64,000 bases of DNA, taken from Clostridia bacterium (GTDB lineage: Bacteria; Bacillota; Clostridia; Lachnospirales; Lachnospiraceae). The stretch is from assembly GCA_910575725.1 (NCBI GenBank), contig CAJTFE010000010.1:1-64000 (forward strand). The letters run 5' to 3'. The position numbers were made by a program, and so were the translations under genes. Shown one piece after another: positions 5,917 through 14,951 of the stretch. Within the stretch, counting starts at the first letter, position 1. Every line of letters starts with the position of its first letter. The notes under the pieces are model-generated. The model worked only from the letters and a program-made list of their open reading frames with translations, made no database searches and had not been told where the DNA came from.

Positions 5917-8765
5917 TTTTGTTCGTCCTCCTTTTCAAGTATGCTTAGAAGCCGGCTCAATAGATCTTCCGCATTATCGTCTTCATATAATCTCAGCTGA
6001 TCCCGTATCTGCAAAAGGCTCTCCTTAGTCTCCTTGGGCAGTTCATGGAGCAGCATTGCCTCCACTCTTTTTGCGCACTCCTGAGAGCGGAAATGTTTCA
6101 GCTCTTCCAGCGCTGCGGCGGTCTGTTCCTTCAGTTCCTGCAGGGTCAGACAGGGAAGCTTTTCTTTTGCTGCATTCTCCTGGCTCCGCCGTTCCAGGAA
6201 CTGTCCGATACCAGCCAGAAGGGTCTCATACTCTGCCAGCAGCAGCGGAAACTTCTCACGGATGAACTCTCTGTCTCCCTGGGCGGCGGCATGTTCCTGC
6301 GCACGGGCCATGGCGGAGACCTCCATTGCTCCGATGTTGGCGGATGCGCTCTTAAGTCCGTGAACCTCTATCTGATAGCGCAAAATATCGGAATCCACAA
6401 GCTCGCGCAGAAGCTCTGTCTTGCGTTTGCCGTCTATGCAGTAAAGCTCCAGCAGATCGGCAAAGCCCTCTTCATCGCCGGAATAATACTGCATCGCGGC
6501 ATTCATATCCACCCCTTCAATCTGAAATACGGCCGGATCAAGGGGTTTGGCTTCCTCTTCTATACCATCTGTCTGTCTGTATTTTTCCGGCACCCAGCGC
6601 AGTAGGAGCTGGTTCAGCTCTCTCCGATCAAGAGGCTTGGCAATAAAATCCTGAAAACCGCATTTCAAAAAATGTTCACGCATTCCTTCCATGGCGTTGG
6701 CGGTCAATGCAATCATAACAGGGGCGGCGCCGTTTTCGCCGCAGTCTCTGCGGATAATCTCCGCTGCCTCAATGCCGTCCATACCAGGCATCATATGATC
6801 CATAAAGATAATGTCAAACCGGACATTGCGCACAAGCTCCACGGCCTCCGGCCCGCTTGCCGCTTCGGTCAGATCAAAGGCATAATTTTTCAGAAAGCCT
6901 CTTGCCACTTTGCGGTTGATCACATTATCATCCACAATGAGTACCTTTACACCGGGGGCGGTAAACATATCTGTTAATTTCTGCTCTGACTGCGGAAGCT
7001 CCGGCGTATTAGAAACAGGGGCGGCGTCTATAATCTTCTGTGGGATCATAATGGTAACCGTCGTCCCTTTGCCGTAAGTGCTTTCTACCTGGATGGTGCC
7101 TTCCATCAGCTCCACAAGATACTTCACAATGGCCAGGCCCAGTCCGGTGCCCTCTGCGTTTCGGTTCCGCTTGGAATCTACCTGCCGGAAATCCTCAAAG
7201 ATCTTGCCGAGATCTTCTTCGCGGATGCCGCAGCCGGTATCTTCCACATAGAAAATGAGCAGTTCCTCATCTTCGCTCCTTCCGGGCTTTCCGGTAATAT
7301 AAGCGCGTACATATCCTTTGTTTGTAAATTTAATGGCGTTGCTGAGAATATTGATTAAAATCTGCTTGATTCTGCCGTCATCGCCGTTGTAGCGGCAGGG
7401 GATTGTTTTGTCGCATTCATACTTCAGAATCAAACCCCGCTGGGAAGCGGCCATATCCATCATTCCCATGATCTCGTCCGCCATAACTTTTAGGTAATAA
7501 TCTACATGCACCAGCTCCATTTTGCCGGCCTCTACCTTGGACAGATCCAAAATATCATTGATAATTGCCAGGAGATTCTTTGCCGCAGACTGTACGTCCT
7601 TGGCATAAGCATAGATTTCGGTATCTCCGCATTCTTCCATGATGATATCATTCAGTCCGATAATGGCATTCATGGGGGTCCGTATCTCGTGGGACATATT
7701 GGCAAGAAATTCACTTTTGGCAATGCTGGCTTTCTCAGCCTGGCGCCGGACGCGTTTGATCTCATTGATATAGGCTTTTATGTCAGTCATATCCAGAATT
7801 AAAATGACGCAGCCCTGTATCTTGCCGTTCTCATCTATAATATGTTTGCTGTGGCTTTCATAATGCTGTTCGTTGATGGAGAAACTCTGAGGAATGTCCT
7901 CGTTAAGCATTTCTTCCCGAAAGCCCTCCACGACACGGATATTTTCTCCCGGCTTATGGGAGGGCAGATGGGTAAAGATATTCGCCGCCGCTCTGTTATA
8001 GCTCACCAGCCGGTCGTGGTCATCCAGCGCAATTACGCCGTCGCCCAGACTTTCCAGGACTTTTTCCGCCGCCAGGTAACGGAAGTCATAGTTGCGGCGG
8101 CTCCAGACTACAATAACTACCAGGGACATCGAGATAGCCAGTGTTACAGGTGTGAGATCAAATACCGTCACGAATTTAAAAACATAGACTGCCAGCATAA
8201 TCACAGGCAGGGTAGAAATTCCGAGAATCGTCCAATATTGACGGTTTATCTGCCGATCTGAGTGTTCGCGGATAGCTTTTATCAATGTGCAGATACAAAG
8301 GGTGTAAGGAATGATAATACGGCTGAACAAAAAAAGCACATATAACGGGCCGTAAGTGATGCTGATATGATAAAATCCATTTGCATCCGCCAGCCATTGA
8401 ACGTCTTGATAGAAAAGGCCGTGCCAGTTAAAAAATACCGTGGGCAGAGTGAAAAAGCTGATAGTGCCAATAATTCTTAAAAAGGTTTTCGGCGGATTGA
8501 TGCAGCAATAAATATAAATAAACCAGCAATAACACAGCGGAACAAATGTGGAGCCTGCATTTTCTACCGTCACTGCCGTTATGGCAGCCTCCACGGTAGG
8601 AGCCGTCAGTTCCAGTAAGTAGCCGATATTCTGAACGAGAGTTCCGCACATGATAAGGATCAGCAGCTTCTGCTCTTTAGCGCCTTCTCCGTTGAGCAGA
8701 AGGAGTAATGCTATAATAGTTAAACATATGCCGAAACATTCCAATAGAATAACTAGATTTACCAT
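5913..8765 (-). CDS. hybrid sensor histidine kinase with 7TM input, receiver and Hpt
   Basis: Domains in order, in the 950-aa form: seven hydrophobic helices (about 1-235) like 7TMR-HK sensors; a PAS-like domain (ALDDHDRLVSYNRAA, near 250-330); HisKA with NMSHEIRTPMNAI (His near 372); HATPase with ILINILSNAIKFTNKG and DTGCGI; a receiver with LIVDDNVINRK and DIIFMDHMMPG; and an Hpt domain with VHGLKSASANIG (His near 820). This is a full phosphorelay in one membrane protein. The start is placed at ATG 8765, which has GGGAAGGG four bases upstream. The longer frame from 8861 has no ribosome binding site and adds 32 hydrophilic residues. A promoter at 8897-8925 serves the four-gene operon. The ligand is unknown. 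Confidence 0.88.
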   Translation of the reverse strand: MVNLVILLECFGICLTIIALLLLLNGEGAKEQKLLILIMCGTLVQNIGYLLELTAPTVEAAITAVTVENAGSTFVPLCYCWFIYIYCCINPPKTFLRIIGTISFFTLPTVFFNWHGLFYQDVQWLADANGFYHISITYGPLYVLFLFSRIIIPYTLCICTLIKAIREHSDRQINRQYWTILGISTLPVIMLAVYVFKFVTVFDLTPVTLAISMSLVVIVVWSRRNYDFRYLAAEKVLESLGDGVIALDDHDRLVSYNRAAANIFTHLPSHKPGENIRVVEGFREEMLNEDIPQSFSINEQHYESHSKHIIDENGKIQGCVILILDMTDIKAYINEIKRVRRQAEKASIAKSEFLANMSHEIRTPMNAIIGLNDIIMEECGDTEIYAYAKDVQSAAKNLLAIINDILDLSKVEAGKMELVHVDYYLKVMADEIMGMMDMAASQRGLILKYECDKTIPCRYNGDDGRIKQILINILSNAIKFTNKGYVRAYITGKPGRSEDEELLIFYVEDTGCGIREEDLGKIFEDFRQVDSKRNRNAEGTGLGLAIVKYLVELMEGTIQVESTYGKGTTVTIMIPQKIIDAAPVSNTPELPQSEQKLTDMFTAPGVKVLIVDDNVINRKVARGFLKNYAFDLTEAASGPEAVELVRNVRFDIIFMDHMMPGMDGIEAAEIIRRDCGENGAAPVMIALTANAMEGMREHFLKCGFQDFIAKPLDRRELNQLLLRWVPEKYRQTDGIEEEAKPLDPAVFQIEGVDMNAAMQYYSGDEEGFADLLELYCIDGKRKTELLRELVDSDILRYQIEVHGLKSASANIGAMEVSAMARAQEHAAAQGDREFIREKFPLLLAEYETLLAGIGQFLERRSQENAAKEKLPCLTLQELKEQTAAALEELKHFRSQECAKRVEAMLLHELPKETKESLLQIRDQLRLYEDDNAEDLLSRLLSILEKEDEQK

Positions 8766-8896
8766 ATTACCCTTCCCAGCGCCAGCGGCTTTTTTGACCG
8801 ACATGATGGCTTGTTGTTTATTTCCATTGGCAATGGGCCGGATGTTCAGAACGTATGACATACGGCAGATACCACAGGATATTTGATGCTAAAAAT

Positions 8897-8925
8897 ACAA
8901 TATTACAATTTTGCCGCAGTGTCAA
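8897..8925 (-). promoter_or_regulatory. sigma-A promoter of the hybrid kinase operon
   Basis: Read on the reverse strand, TTGACA (8920-8925) and TATTGT (8897-8902) are spaced 17 bp. The -35 is perfect and the -10 matches 4 of 6. It is the only good candidate upstream of the kinase. Confidence 0.6.
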
Positions 8926-9046
8926 GAAATAGCGTAATAAGAGCTTTTTTACTTGGCGTGTATTGTTACTGGGAAAAATAAAAGAAAAATAGGTAAAGCT
9001 TTATGCCTTTTAGAGAAAAGGGATACCAAATTTTGCCGCTTTGTAG

Positions 9047-9052
9047 TATAAT
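9047..9052 (+). promoter_or_regulatory. -10 element upstream of glgC
   Basis: A perfect TATAAT lies 48 bp before the glgC start. The matching -35 region (near 9024-9029) is poor, so the promoter may be weak or need an activator. Confidence 0.35.
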
Positions 9053-9099
9053 CTACGTATGAGAGCATTCTCGGAAACATAAAAAGGGGGAAAATTTTT

Positions 9100-10305
9100 A
9101 TGGCAAAAGAAATGATTGCAATGCTCCTTGCCGGCGGCCAGGGCTCGCGCTTGTATGCCTTGACAGAGAAGCTTGCAAAACCAGCAGTTCCTTTTGGCGG
9201 AAAATACCGTATCATCGACTTTCCACTGTCCAACTGTGTAAACTCGGGAATTGACACAGTTGGCATCTTAACCCAGTATCAGCCCTTGGTGCTGAACGAG
9301 TATATCGGCAACGGACAGCCCTGGGATCTGGACCGTCTGCACGGCGGCGTCCATGTGCTTCCGCCCTATCAGAAGTCCAGCGGTTCCGACTGGTACAAGG
9401 GTACGGCAAATGCGATTTACCAGAATATTTCCTTTATTGAGCGGTACGATCCCAAGTATGTCATCATCCTTTCCGGAGACCAGATCTGCAAGCAGGATTA
9501 CAGCGATTTCCTGCGGTTCCACAAGGAAAAAGATGCAGAGTTCAGCGTGGCGGTTATGGAGGTTCCCTGGGAGGAAGCTTCCCGTTTCGGCCTGATGGTA
9601 GCGGACGAGGATGACAAGATTACGGAATTCCAGGAGAAGCCAAAGAATCCCAAGTCCAATCTGGCTTCTATGGGCATCTATATTTTTAACTGGGACATCC
9701 TGCGCAAATATCTGGAGGAGGACGAGGCCAATCCGGAATCTGAGAATGACTTTGGAAATAACATCATTCCCAACCTGCTTCGGGACGGCCGCAGAATGTA
9801 TGCATATCATTTCAGCGGCTACTGGAAGGACGTGGGAACGATTTCTTCCCTCTGGGAAGCAAATATGGAGGTACTGGATCCGGAGCACAGCGGTATCAAC
9901 CTCTTTGATTCCAACTGGAAGATCTACAGCCGCAACAGCGGCATGACCGGCCACAAGATCTGTCCGGGCGCCCTGGTGGAAAATGCTATGATTACAGACG
10001 GCTGCCGGATCAAGGGCACGGTGAAGCACTCCATTCTTTTTGCGGGCGTCAGGGTAGAAGAAGGGGCGATTGTGGAGGATGCAGTTGTAATGGGCGGAAC
10101 CCTCATTAAGTCAGGGGCCGTTGTGAAGCACTGTATCGTGGCCGAAAATGTAACCATCGGCGAAAATGCCGTTGTGGGCGCCATGCCTTCCGGGGATGAG
10201 AGCGGCGTTGCTACTATCGGCGCCGGCGTCACCGTGGGAGACGGGGCTAAAGTGGGGCCGAAGGCTATGGTAAGAAAAAACGTGGAAGGCGGTGAAGAGG
10301 TATGA
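9100..10305 (+). CDS. glgC: glucose-1-phosphate adenylyltransferase
   Basis: GlgC makes ADP-glucose from ATP and glucose 1-phosphate, the committed step of bacterial glycogen synthesis. The 401-aa sequence shows the N-terminal nucleotide-binding motif [13 protein letters not shown] (residues 10-22), [19 protein letters not shown], the GTANAIYQN loop, the metal-binding SGDQI region, [18 protein letters not shown] and a C-terminal left-handed beta-helix of hexapeptide repeats (about 290-390). A GGGGG-type ribosome binding site precedes the ATG. It overlaps glgD by four bases, so the two subunits are translationally coupled and should assemble as the GlgC/GlgD heterotetramer described in Firmicutes. 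No other glycogen gene is in the window. Confidence 0.97.
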   Translation: MAKEMIAMLLAGGQGSRLYALTEKLAKPAVPFGGKYRIIDFPLSNCVNSGIDTVGILTQYQPLVLNEYIGNGQPWDLDRLHGGVHVLPPYQKSSGSDWYKGTANAIYQNISFIERYDPKYVIILSGDQICKQDYSDFLRFHKEKDAEFSVAVMEVPWEEASRFGLMVADEDDKITEFQEKPKNPKSNLASMGIYIFNWDILRKYLEEDEANPESENDFGNNIIPNLLRDGRRMYAYHFSGYWKDVGTISSLWEANMEVLDPEHSGINLFDSNWKIYSRNSGMTGHKICPGALVENAMITDGCRIKGTVKHSILFAGVRVEEGAIVEDAVVMGGTLIKSGAVVKHCIVAENVTIGENAVVGAMPSGDESGVATIGAGVTVGDGAKVGPKAMVRKNVEGGEEV

Positions 10306-11444
10306 TGAATGCAAATAAAAGCGCGCTTGGCATTATTTTCCCAAACAGCCATGACGCACTCGTTCCGGAGCTGGTAAACGTACGGCTGATGGCTTCCATT
10401 CCTTTTGCCAGCCGTTACCGTCTTATTGATTTTATTCTGTCCAGCATGACAAACTGCGGCATTAACAACGTTTCTCTGATGGTGAGGAACAATTATCATT
10501 CTCTGATGGATCACCTTGGATCCGGACGGGAATGGGATCTGGTTCGGAAAAACGGCGGACTGACCATCTTTCCGCCCTTTGCGGACAAGACCAACAAGCC
10601 TTTTGTGGGCCGCGTGGGCGCTCTGGCCGGTATTCTGGAGTTTTTAGAGGATCAGAAAGAAGAATATGTGGTTCTGGCGGATACCAACGTTGTGGTGAAT
10701 TTTGACTTCAAGGCTTTGATTGACGCGCATATTGCTACCGGAGCCGATGTCACCATGGCTTACCGTGAAGAGGAGATTCCGGACAGCATTCTGGAAAGCG
10801 CTTCCAATGACAAGGGATTTTATTATACCTTTGCCCTTAAGGACGGCAGGATCACCAAGATGTATGTGAACTCCAAAGCCAAGGGCGTACAGAATTTCTC
10901 TATGGGAATTACGCTGGTTAGACGGGAGCTTTTGATCGATCTGATTAATACGGCTTATGTGCGCGGAGAAGTATATCTGGAGCGCGACGTGCTTCTGCAC
11001 CAGCTTGACAGGCTGAATGTCCAGGGGTATAAATATGACGGCTATGTGGCGCGTATATTCGATATGAAGAGTTATTTTGATGAGAATATGAAGCTTCTGG
11101 ATGATTACAATCTGGACGCCCTGTTCTCGGCGGCGCCTATTTATACGAAGATTCGTGACGACAATCCTTCCCGGTATATTGAAGGGGCTAAGGTAGAGAA
11201 TATCATGGTTGCGGATGGCTGTATCATTGAAGGCGAAGTGGAGAACAGCGTATTGTTCCGTGGTGTTAAGGTAGCCAAGGGCGCTAAGGTGAAGAACTGT
11301 GTTCTGATGCAGGGCACAGTGGTGGAGTCCGGCGCAGATGTAGAGTACGTGATTGCGGACAAAGATGTGACGGTGAGCGCCGGGAAAGAGCTGAAGGGGA
11401 CAGATACGTTTCCGGTTTATATTGGGAAGAAGCAGAAGGTGTAG
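10302..11444 (+). CDS. glgD: glucose-1-phosphate adenylyltransferase regulatory subunit
   Basis: The 380-aa protein is collinear with GlgC but lacks its nucleotide-binding glycine motif: the N-terminus reads [15 protein letters not shown] where GlgC has the GGQGSR loop. The sugar-phosphate fold, [13 protein letters not shown] and the C-terminal hexapeptide beta-helix are kept. GlgD is known as a largely non-catalytic partner that raises GlgC activity. The start overlaps the glgC stop (ATGATGA). Confidence 0.95.
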   Translation: MMNANKSALGIIFPNSHDALVPELVNVRLMASIPFASRYRLIDFILSSMTNCGINNVSLMVRNNYHSLMDHLGSGREWDLVRKNGGLTIFPPFADKTNKPFVGRVGALAGILEFLEDQKEEYVVLADTNVVVNFDFKALIDAHIATGADVTMAYREEEIPDSILESASNDKGFYYTFALKDGRITKMYVNSKAKGVQNFSMGITLVRRELLIDLINTAYVRGEVYLERDVLLHQLDRLNVQGYKYDGYVARIFDMKSYFDENMKLLDDYNLDALFSAAPIYTKIRDDNPSRYIEGAKVENIMVADGCIIEGEVENSVLFRGVKVAKGAKVKNCVLMQGTVVESGADVEYVIADKDVTVSAGKELKGTDTFPVYIGKKQKV

Positions 11445-11479
11445 CGGATAAGCAGAAGCTCACATATGTGCGTACGGAC

Positions 11480-11516
11480 AAAGAGGTGTCGGGCCTGGTG
11501 CCTGGCTCCTCTTTTT
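11480..11516 (+). terminator. terminator after glgCD
   Basis: AAAGAGG (11480-11486) pairs with CCTCTTT (11508-11514), with an inner GGGCC/GCCTGG-rich stem and a run of T (11512-11516). It ends the glgCD transcript just before the sce7726-like gene. Confidence 0.55.
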
Positions 11517-11545
11517 GAAAATGATTTGGGTTGGGATGGATTTGT

Positions 11546-12136
11546 ATGCTGTATGATAAAGATATCAGAGAGCCGTTGTTTGACTATCTTGAAGAACGGT
11601 ATGGCAAGGCGCGGATGATTGAGGAGAAGCAGATGGGAAGATCCCGGGCAGATATTGTGATGGTGCTTCCGGGGGAGCTTGCCGGGATTGAGATTAAGAG
11701 TGATGCGGATACTTATGCGAGACTGAAGCGGCAGGTAAAGGACTATGACCGGTTTTTTGATCGGAATTATGTGGTGGCGGGGTCTACTCATGCCATGCAT
11801 ATCGGGGAACACGTTCCGGAGTATTGGGGGATTATCTCCGTGGAGCAGATGGAAGAGGGCGTGGATTTTTATATGATCCGGGAGGCGGCGCGGAATCCGA
11901 AGATGGAGCTGGAATTAAAGCTTCGGATACTTTGGCGGCCGGAGCTGGCGCATATCCAGGCGATCTGCGGTATGGCGAAGTATGGGGGGAAGAGTAAGGA
12001 GTTTGTGAGGAATAAGATTGCGGAAGGGGTGCCGGCAGAGATCTTGAATGAGCTGATAAGCGAGGAGCTGTTTGAGAGGGATTATACGGAGATTAGGGGG
12101 AAGATTGAGGAGTTTCGGGGGAGGAGGAAAAAATAG
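11546..12136 (+). CDS. sce7726-family protein (nuclease-like)
   Basis: The 196-aa protein matches the sce7726 family: DKDIREPLFDYLEERYG, then GRSRADIVMV and GIEIKSDADTYARL, and KDYDRFFDRNYVV. The D...E-x-K pattern (D near 38, E-I-K near 52-54) suggests a PD-(D/E)XK nuclease-like core; activity in this family has not been settled. ATG 11546 is preferred, with GGGATGGA upstream, over TTG 11531. The stop overlaps the GTG of the DinJ-like gene by one base, so the two are probably cotranscribed. Base composition is purine-rich and less codon-biased than glgD, consistent with an accessory gene. Confidence 0.75.
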   Translation: MLYDKDIREPLFDYLEERYGKARMIEEKQMGRSRADIVMVLPGELAGIEIKSDADTYARLKRQVKDYDRFFDRNYVVAGSTHAMHIGEHVPEYWGIISVEQMEEGVDFYMIREAARNPKMELELKLRILWRPELAHIQAICGMAKYGGKSKEFVRNKIAEGVPAEILNELISEELFERDYTEIRGKIEEFRGRRKK

Positions 12137-12396
12137 TGAAGAATGTAAACGTTACTTTTCGTGTGGATGAGAATTTGAAAGCTCAGGCGGATGCTTTATT
12201 TGCAGATTTAGGCATGAGCCTTTCTACTGCGTTTAATATTTTTTTGAGGCAGTCAGTGAGAGAACAACAGATTCCTTTTGCAATCAGCCGCAATATACTG
12301 AATGCTGTTACTTTGGCGGCAATGGATTCAGCTGAAAAGGAGGAAGAACTTTATGGTCCCTTTGACAACGTAACTTCTTTGATGGAGACAGAGTAA
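12136..12396 (+). CDS. RelB/DinJ-family antitoxin, no toxin beside it
   Basis: The 86-aa protein has the ribbon-helix-helix N-terminus of DinJ antitoxins (VNVTFRVDENLKAQADALFADLG, then MSLSTAFNIFLRQSV) followed by the IPFAIS segment and a C-terminal toxin-wrapping region. Such antitoxins repress their own operon and bind a RelE/YafQ-type RNase. Here no RelE-like frame follows; the next sequence is a broken kinase gene. The gene is translationally linked to the upstream sce7726-like gene through a shared base. It is either an orphan, or the partner sits elsewhere. GGAGG lies 8 bases before the GTG. Confidence 0.8.
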   Translation: MKNVNVTFRVDENLKAQADALFADLGMSLSTAFNIFLRQSVREQQIPFAISRNILNAVTLAAMDSAEKEEELYGPFDNVTSLMETE

Positions 12397-12439
12397 TCTG
12401 TTTTGAATAAAGTACAAATATACAATAGGATGGAGGAGC

Positions 12440-12845
12440 ATGACAATATTTTTGTTTGGAGTATCAAATGTAGGAAAGACGACAACAGGAGAGATGCTGG
12501 CTCGGAAGTTAGGATATGACTTTTACCCCTATTGCTTACCCAGATCATTTCAATCGCTATCTTGCTTGCGAAGATGTATTGGCAATTGAGCTGCAGGATT
12601 CTTCGGAGCATATATTTGACAGGCTTGTTTTTAGTGATGAGAATGATCATGTGTACAAAGATGATGATTATAAAAATGCTCATAGGGATTATTATATTCG
12701 GGAGATTAAGAAGGATATATGGGCATATACGCCTTCGTTCTTGAGGGTGAAGAATAAGTTTTATATGGATGGTGATTCGCCGGAACGGGTGATGGAGAGG
12801 ATTGTTGCGGAATATGGGTTGAAATGCGATAGAAAAAAGACTTAA
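12440..12845 (+). pseudogene. shikimate kinase-like P-loop protein, broken
   Basis: ATG 12440, with GGAGGAG upstream, begins MTIFLFGVSNVGKTTTGEML, a Walker A P-loop (GVSNVGKTT) typical of shikimate/adenylate kinase-like proteins. This frame fails after GYDF and stops near 12590. The C-terminal part (VFSDENDHVYKDDDYKNAH through DSPERVMERIVAEYG) continues in a different frame from about 12516 to 12845. The middle of the enzyme, including the usual Asp-containing substrate loop, is missing. A deletion plus frame change near 12515 explains it. Coding for a working enzyme is unlikely. Confidence 0.8.
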
Positions 12846-12946
12846 AATGAAACAAATTAAAGCTTGTAGAAATTAACTGATGACATTTAGAAATATGATT
12901 ATATCTTCTTAAAAACATAAAATGAAACCATTGAAAGGACTTGCCT

Positions 12947-14935
12947 ATGTTAACTCTAAAACTCACCCCAAAACTTCCATCCGCTCATTTCAAATCCGCC
13001 AGCCTGGCCATCCCCGGGCAGGTGACGTTTTATGAACTCCATGCGGCGCTGGAGCTTATCCTCAACTTAAGCTGCGGTGCCTGTTACAGCTTTATGCTTA
13101 TGACATCCAAGCATGCCATCGAAGACTTTATAGCTGCAGAGTACAAAATTGCCCCGGCTTTCAACAAAAATGCTCAGATTCGCTACCTAAACCCATATCC
13201 GCAAACCTTTGCCTGTCTATTGGAGCTTGAATCCGCAGACGACAAAGAGGATATCCCATACCCGGCCATAACCGGAACCGGCAGCGACAGCCAGATAAAC
13301 ACCTGGCTGAAAGAATACTGCCATTTTTCAAACACCTGGAGATACCATAACGAAGACTTTTTCCAAAAGGAGCAAAAGGCGGAGAGGAAAAACAAAAAGC
13401 AATCCACCGCAGCTGCTTCGCATCCTGAAACAGCAGAACCGCAATTTATCACAGGCTTTCGTCCCAAAACCATAGAACAAAAACAACAAATCCTGCAAAG
13501 TCTTTATCTGACGTCTGAGTTTAATGCGTCCACCCGCGTTACCGTGGGAAGTTCTCGGTATACACAGTCACAGCTCCTGGAAGCCTCAAAAAAGAACAAT
13601 CTGATAGACTATTGTCGTTATTCCCTTTTGCCGGTATCGGCTAACCGGCGGAAAAAGGAGCTGGCGGAAGCTTTCACCGCCAATCTTCAGGAAAATATGT
13701 GGCTTACCCTGGTGCTTCTTCCCAGAGAAGCCATAGAGCTTTACTTCCGTCTGTGCCGTTTAAAGGAAAACCAGAAACTAACCCTTAACCTGGAGAAAGA
13801 GAAAGCAGCCTTGGAGCTTCTGATATACCTGGGAATGACGGATCTGATCTTTGGAGAGGGAGAAACGGATATCCGTCTTGAGCTTTCAACAGATTATAAG
13901 AAAAGCTTTCAGCTGTTTTTCCAAAACTCTAAAAACTTTGCGCCAGAATCAGTATGTACCAGCTTCCTGTCTCCGGAGCAGAAAACGGGCAGCTGGCAGA
14001 GGATTGTCAAAGGTTATGAAGAACTGGATTATCGGGTAACTATGCTGCTTTGCCGCTATGGGATTCTTACTGCGGAAGATTTGCGGAGAAAACTGTGTAA
14101 CTGCTATGGGTATCGCTTTGAACAGGATCAATTTAAAAATTATCTTATGCTTCATCTACGATTGCTGGAAATTGTATACACAGGTCATCTTCGGGGAACC
14201 CGGCAAAGGCTTGTGAGTATTCGGGAGCTGAACATTGCTTATGCCCTTAAAGTACAGGAAAGCCCGGTTTCCCCAGAGCAGCAGAGGCCGGTAACGAAAG
14301 AAGAGCTGGACATCTACACAGAATGGCTGTCAAACCAGCTGGAGGATTTGGCACACCTCTTGTCAAGCTATACAGATGATGCCAGTCTGTTCATAGAGGT
14401 TTCCAAACAGATCATGTATGCTGTTCTGGAAAATGAAACCTGGGGAGACTATCTGGAAATTTTGTCAGAACTGCTGGAAGATATAGATGCCTTTATGCGC
14501 ATGTGTTTCTGGTACGAGCTGAGCAAGCTTTACCTTCATCTTCCTGTAGCCGGCCTGGGCGGTTATTCGCGCATGGAATACGCCGAAAAGGAACATCTTT
14601 CCAACCCTTATCTGATTTTAAACGGCGCTGAAGATTCTTTGGAGGACTGGAAGGACATGGACATTTTTGGTATGCCCTTTGACGTGCAGTGTGAACTCTA
14701 TTTAAGCGCAGAACGTTTTGTAAAGGACGGAACGGAGCTCTCGGAAAAACGTATGATGAAATATGCGAAAAAGCAGATAGGATCAGAAATGGCAGCAGCC
14801 CTGCAGATCCACTGTTGTCTGATTTCGGGTAATCCAAGGCTTCTCACTCTTTTGGAAAAGGGAGCAAAACGGGGAAATGCGGAGGCAAGGGAGATGCTGG
14901 AGGAAGTGAAATCTCTGCTGGATCTAGATGAATAA
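12947..14935 (+). CDS. unknown 662-aa protein, partner of the downstream helicase
   Basis: I do not recognise a known family with confidence. The first 55 residues (LKLTPKLPSAHFKS, then IPGQVTFYELHAAL) loosely resemble the N-terminus of pRiA4b ORF3-type (PF07929) domains. A Lys/Glu-rich linker lies near 145-165, and the remainder is helical, with a Sel1-like ending (KGAKRGNAEAREML). No catalytic motif, signal peptide or membrane segment is seen. AAAGGAC precedes ATG 12947; TTG 12941 is an alternative. The stop overlaps the first in-frame ATG of the helicase gene and lies only 16 bases before its better start, so the two form one operon and probably one system. The neighbours (sce7726, DinJ, PBECR4-like) suggest a defence context. 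Confidence 0.75.
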   Translation: MLTLKLTPKLPSAHFKSASLAIPGQVTFYELHAALELILNLSCGACYSFMLMTSKHAIEDFIAAEYKIAPAFNKNAQIRYLNPYPQTFACLLELESADDKEDIPYPAITGTGSDSQINTWLKEYCHFSNTWRYHNEDFFQKEQKAERKNKKQSTAAASHPETAEPQFITGFRPKTIEQKQQILQSLYLTSEFNASTRVTVGSSRYTQSQLLEASKKNNLIDYCRYSLLPVSANRRKKELAEAFTANLQENMWLTLVLLPREAIELYFRLCRLKENQKLTLNLEKEKAALELLIYLGMTDLIFGEGETDIRLELSTDYKKSFQLFFQNSKNFAPESVCTSFLSPEQKTGSWQRIVKGYEELDYRVTMLLCRYGILTAEDLRRKLCNCYGYRFEQDQFKNYLMLHLRLLEIVYTGHLRGTRQRLVSIRELNIAYALKVQESPVSPEQQRPVTKEELDIYTEWLSNQLEDLAHLLSSYTDDASLFIEVSKQIMYAVLENETWGDYLEILSELLEDIDAFMRMCFWYELSKLYLHLPVAGLGGYSRMEYAEKEHLSNPYLILNGAEDSLEDWKDMDIFGMPFDVQCELYLSAERFVKDGTELSEKRMMKYAKKQIGSEMAAALQIHCCLISGNPRLLTLLEKGAKRGNAEAREMLEEVKSLLDLDE

Positions 14936-14951
14936 AGGAGCAAGGAGCCCC

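Noticed and set aside
8766-8861. Longer start of the hybrid kinase
   Set aside because: No ribosome binding site before 8861; the GGGAAGGG site before 8765 and the first membrane helix fit the shorter form.
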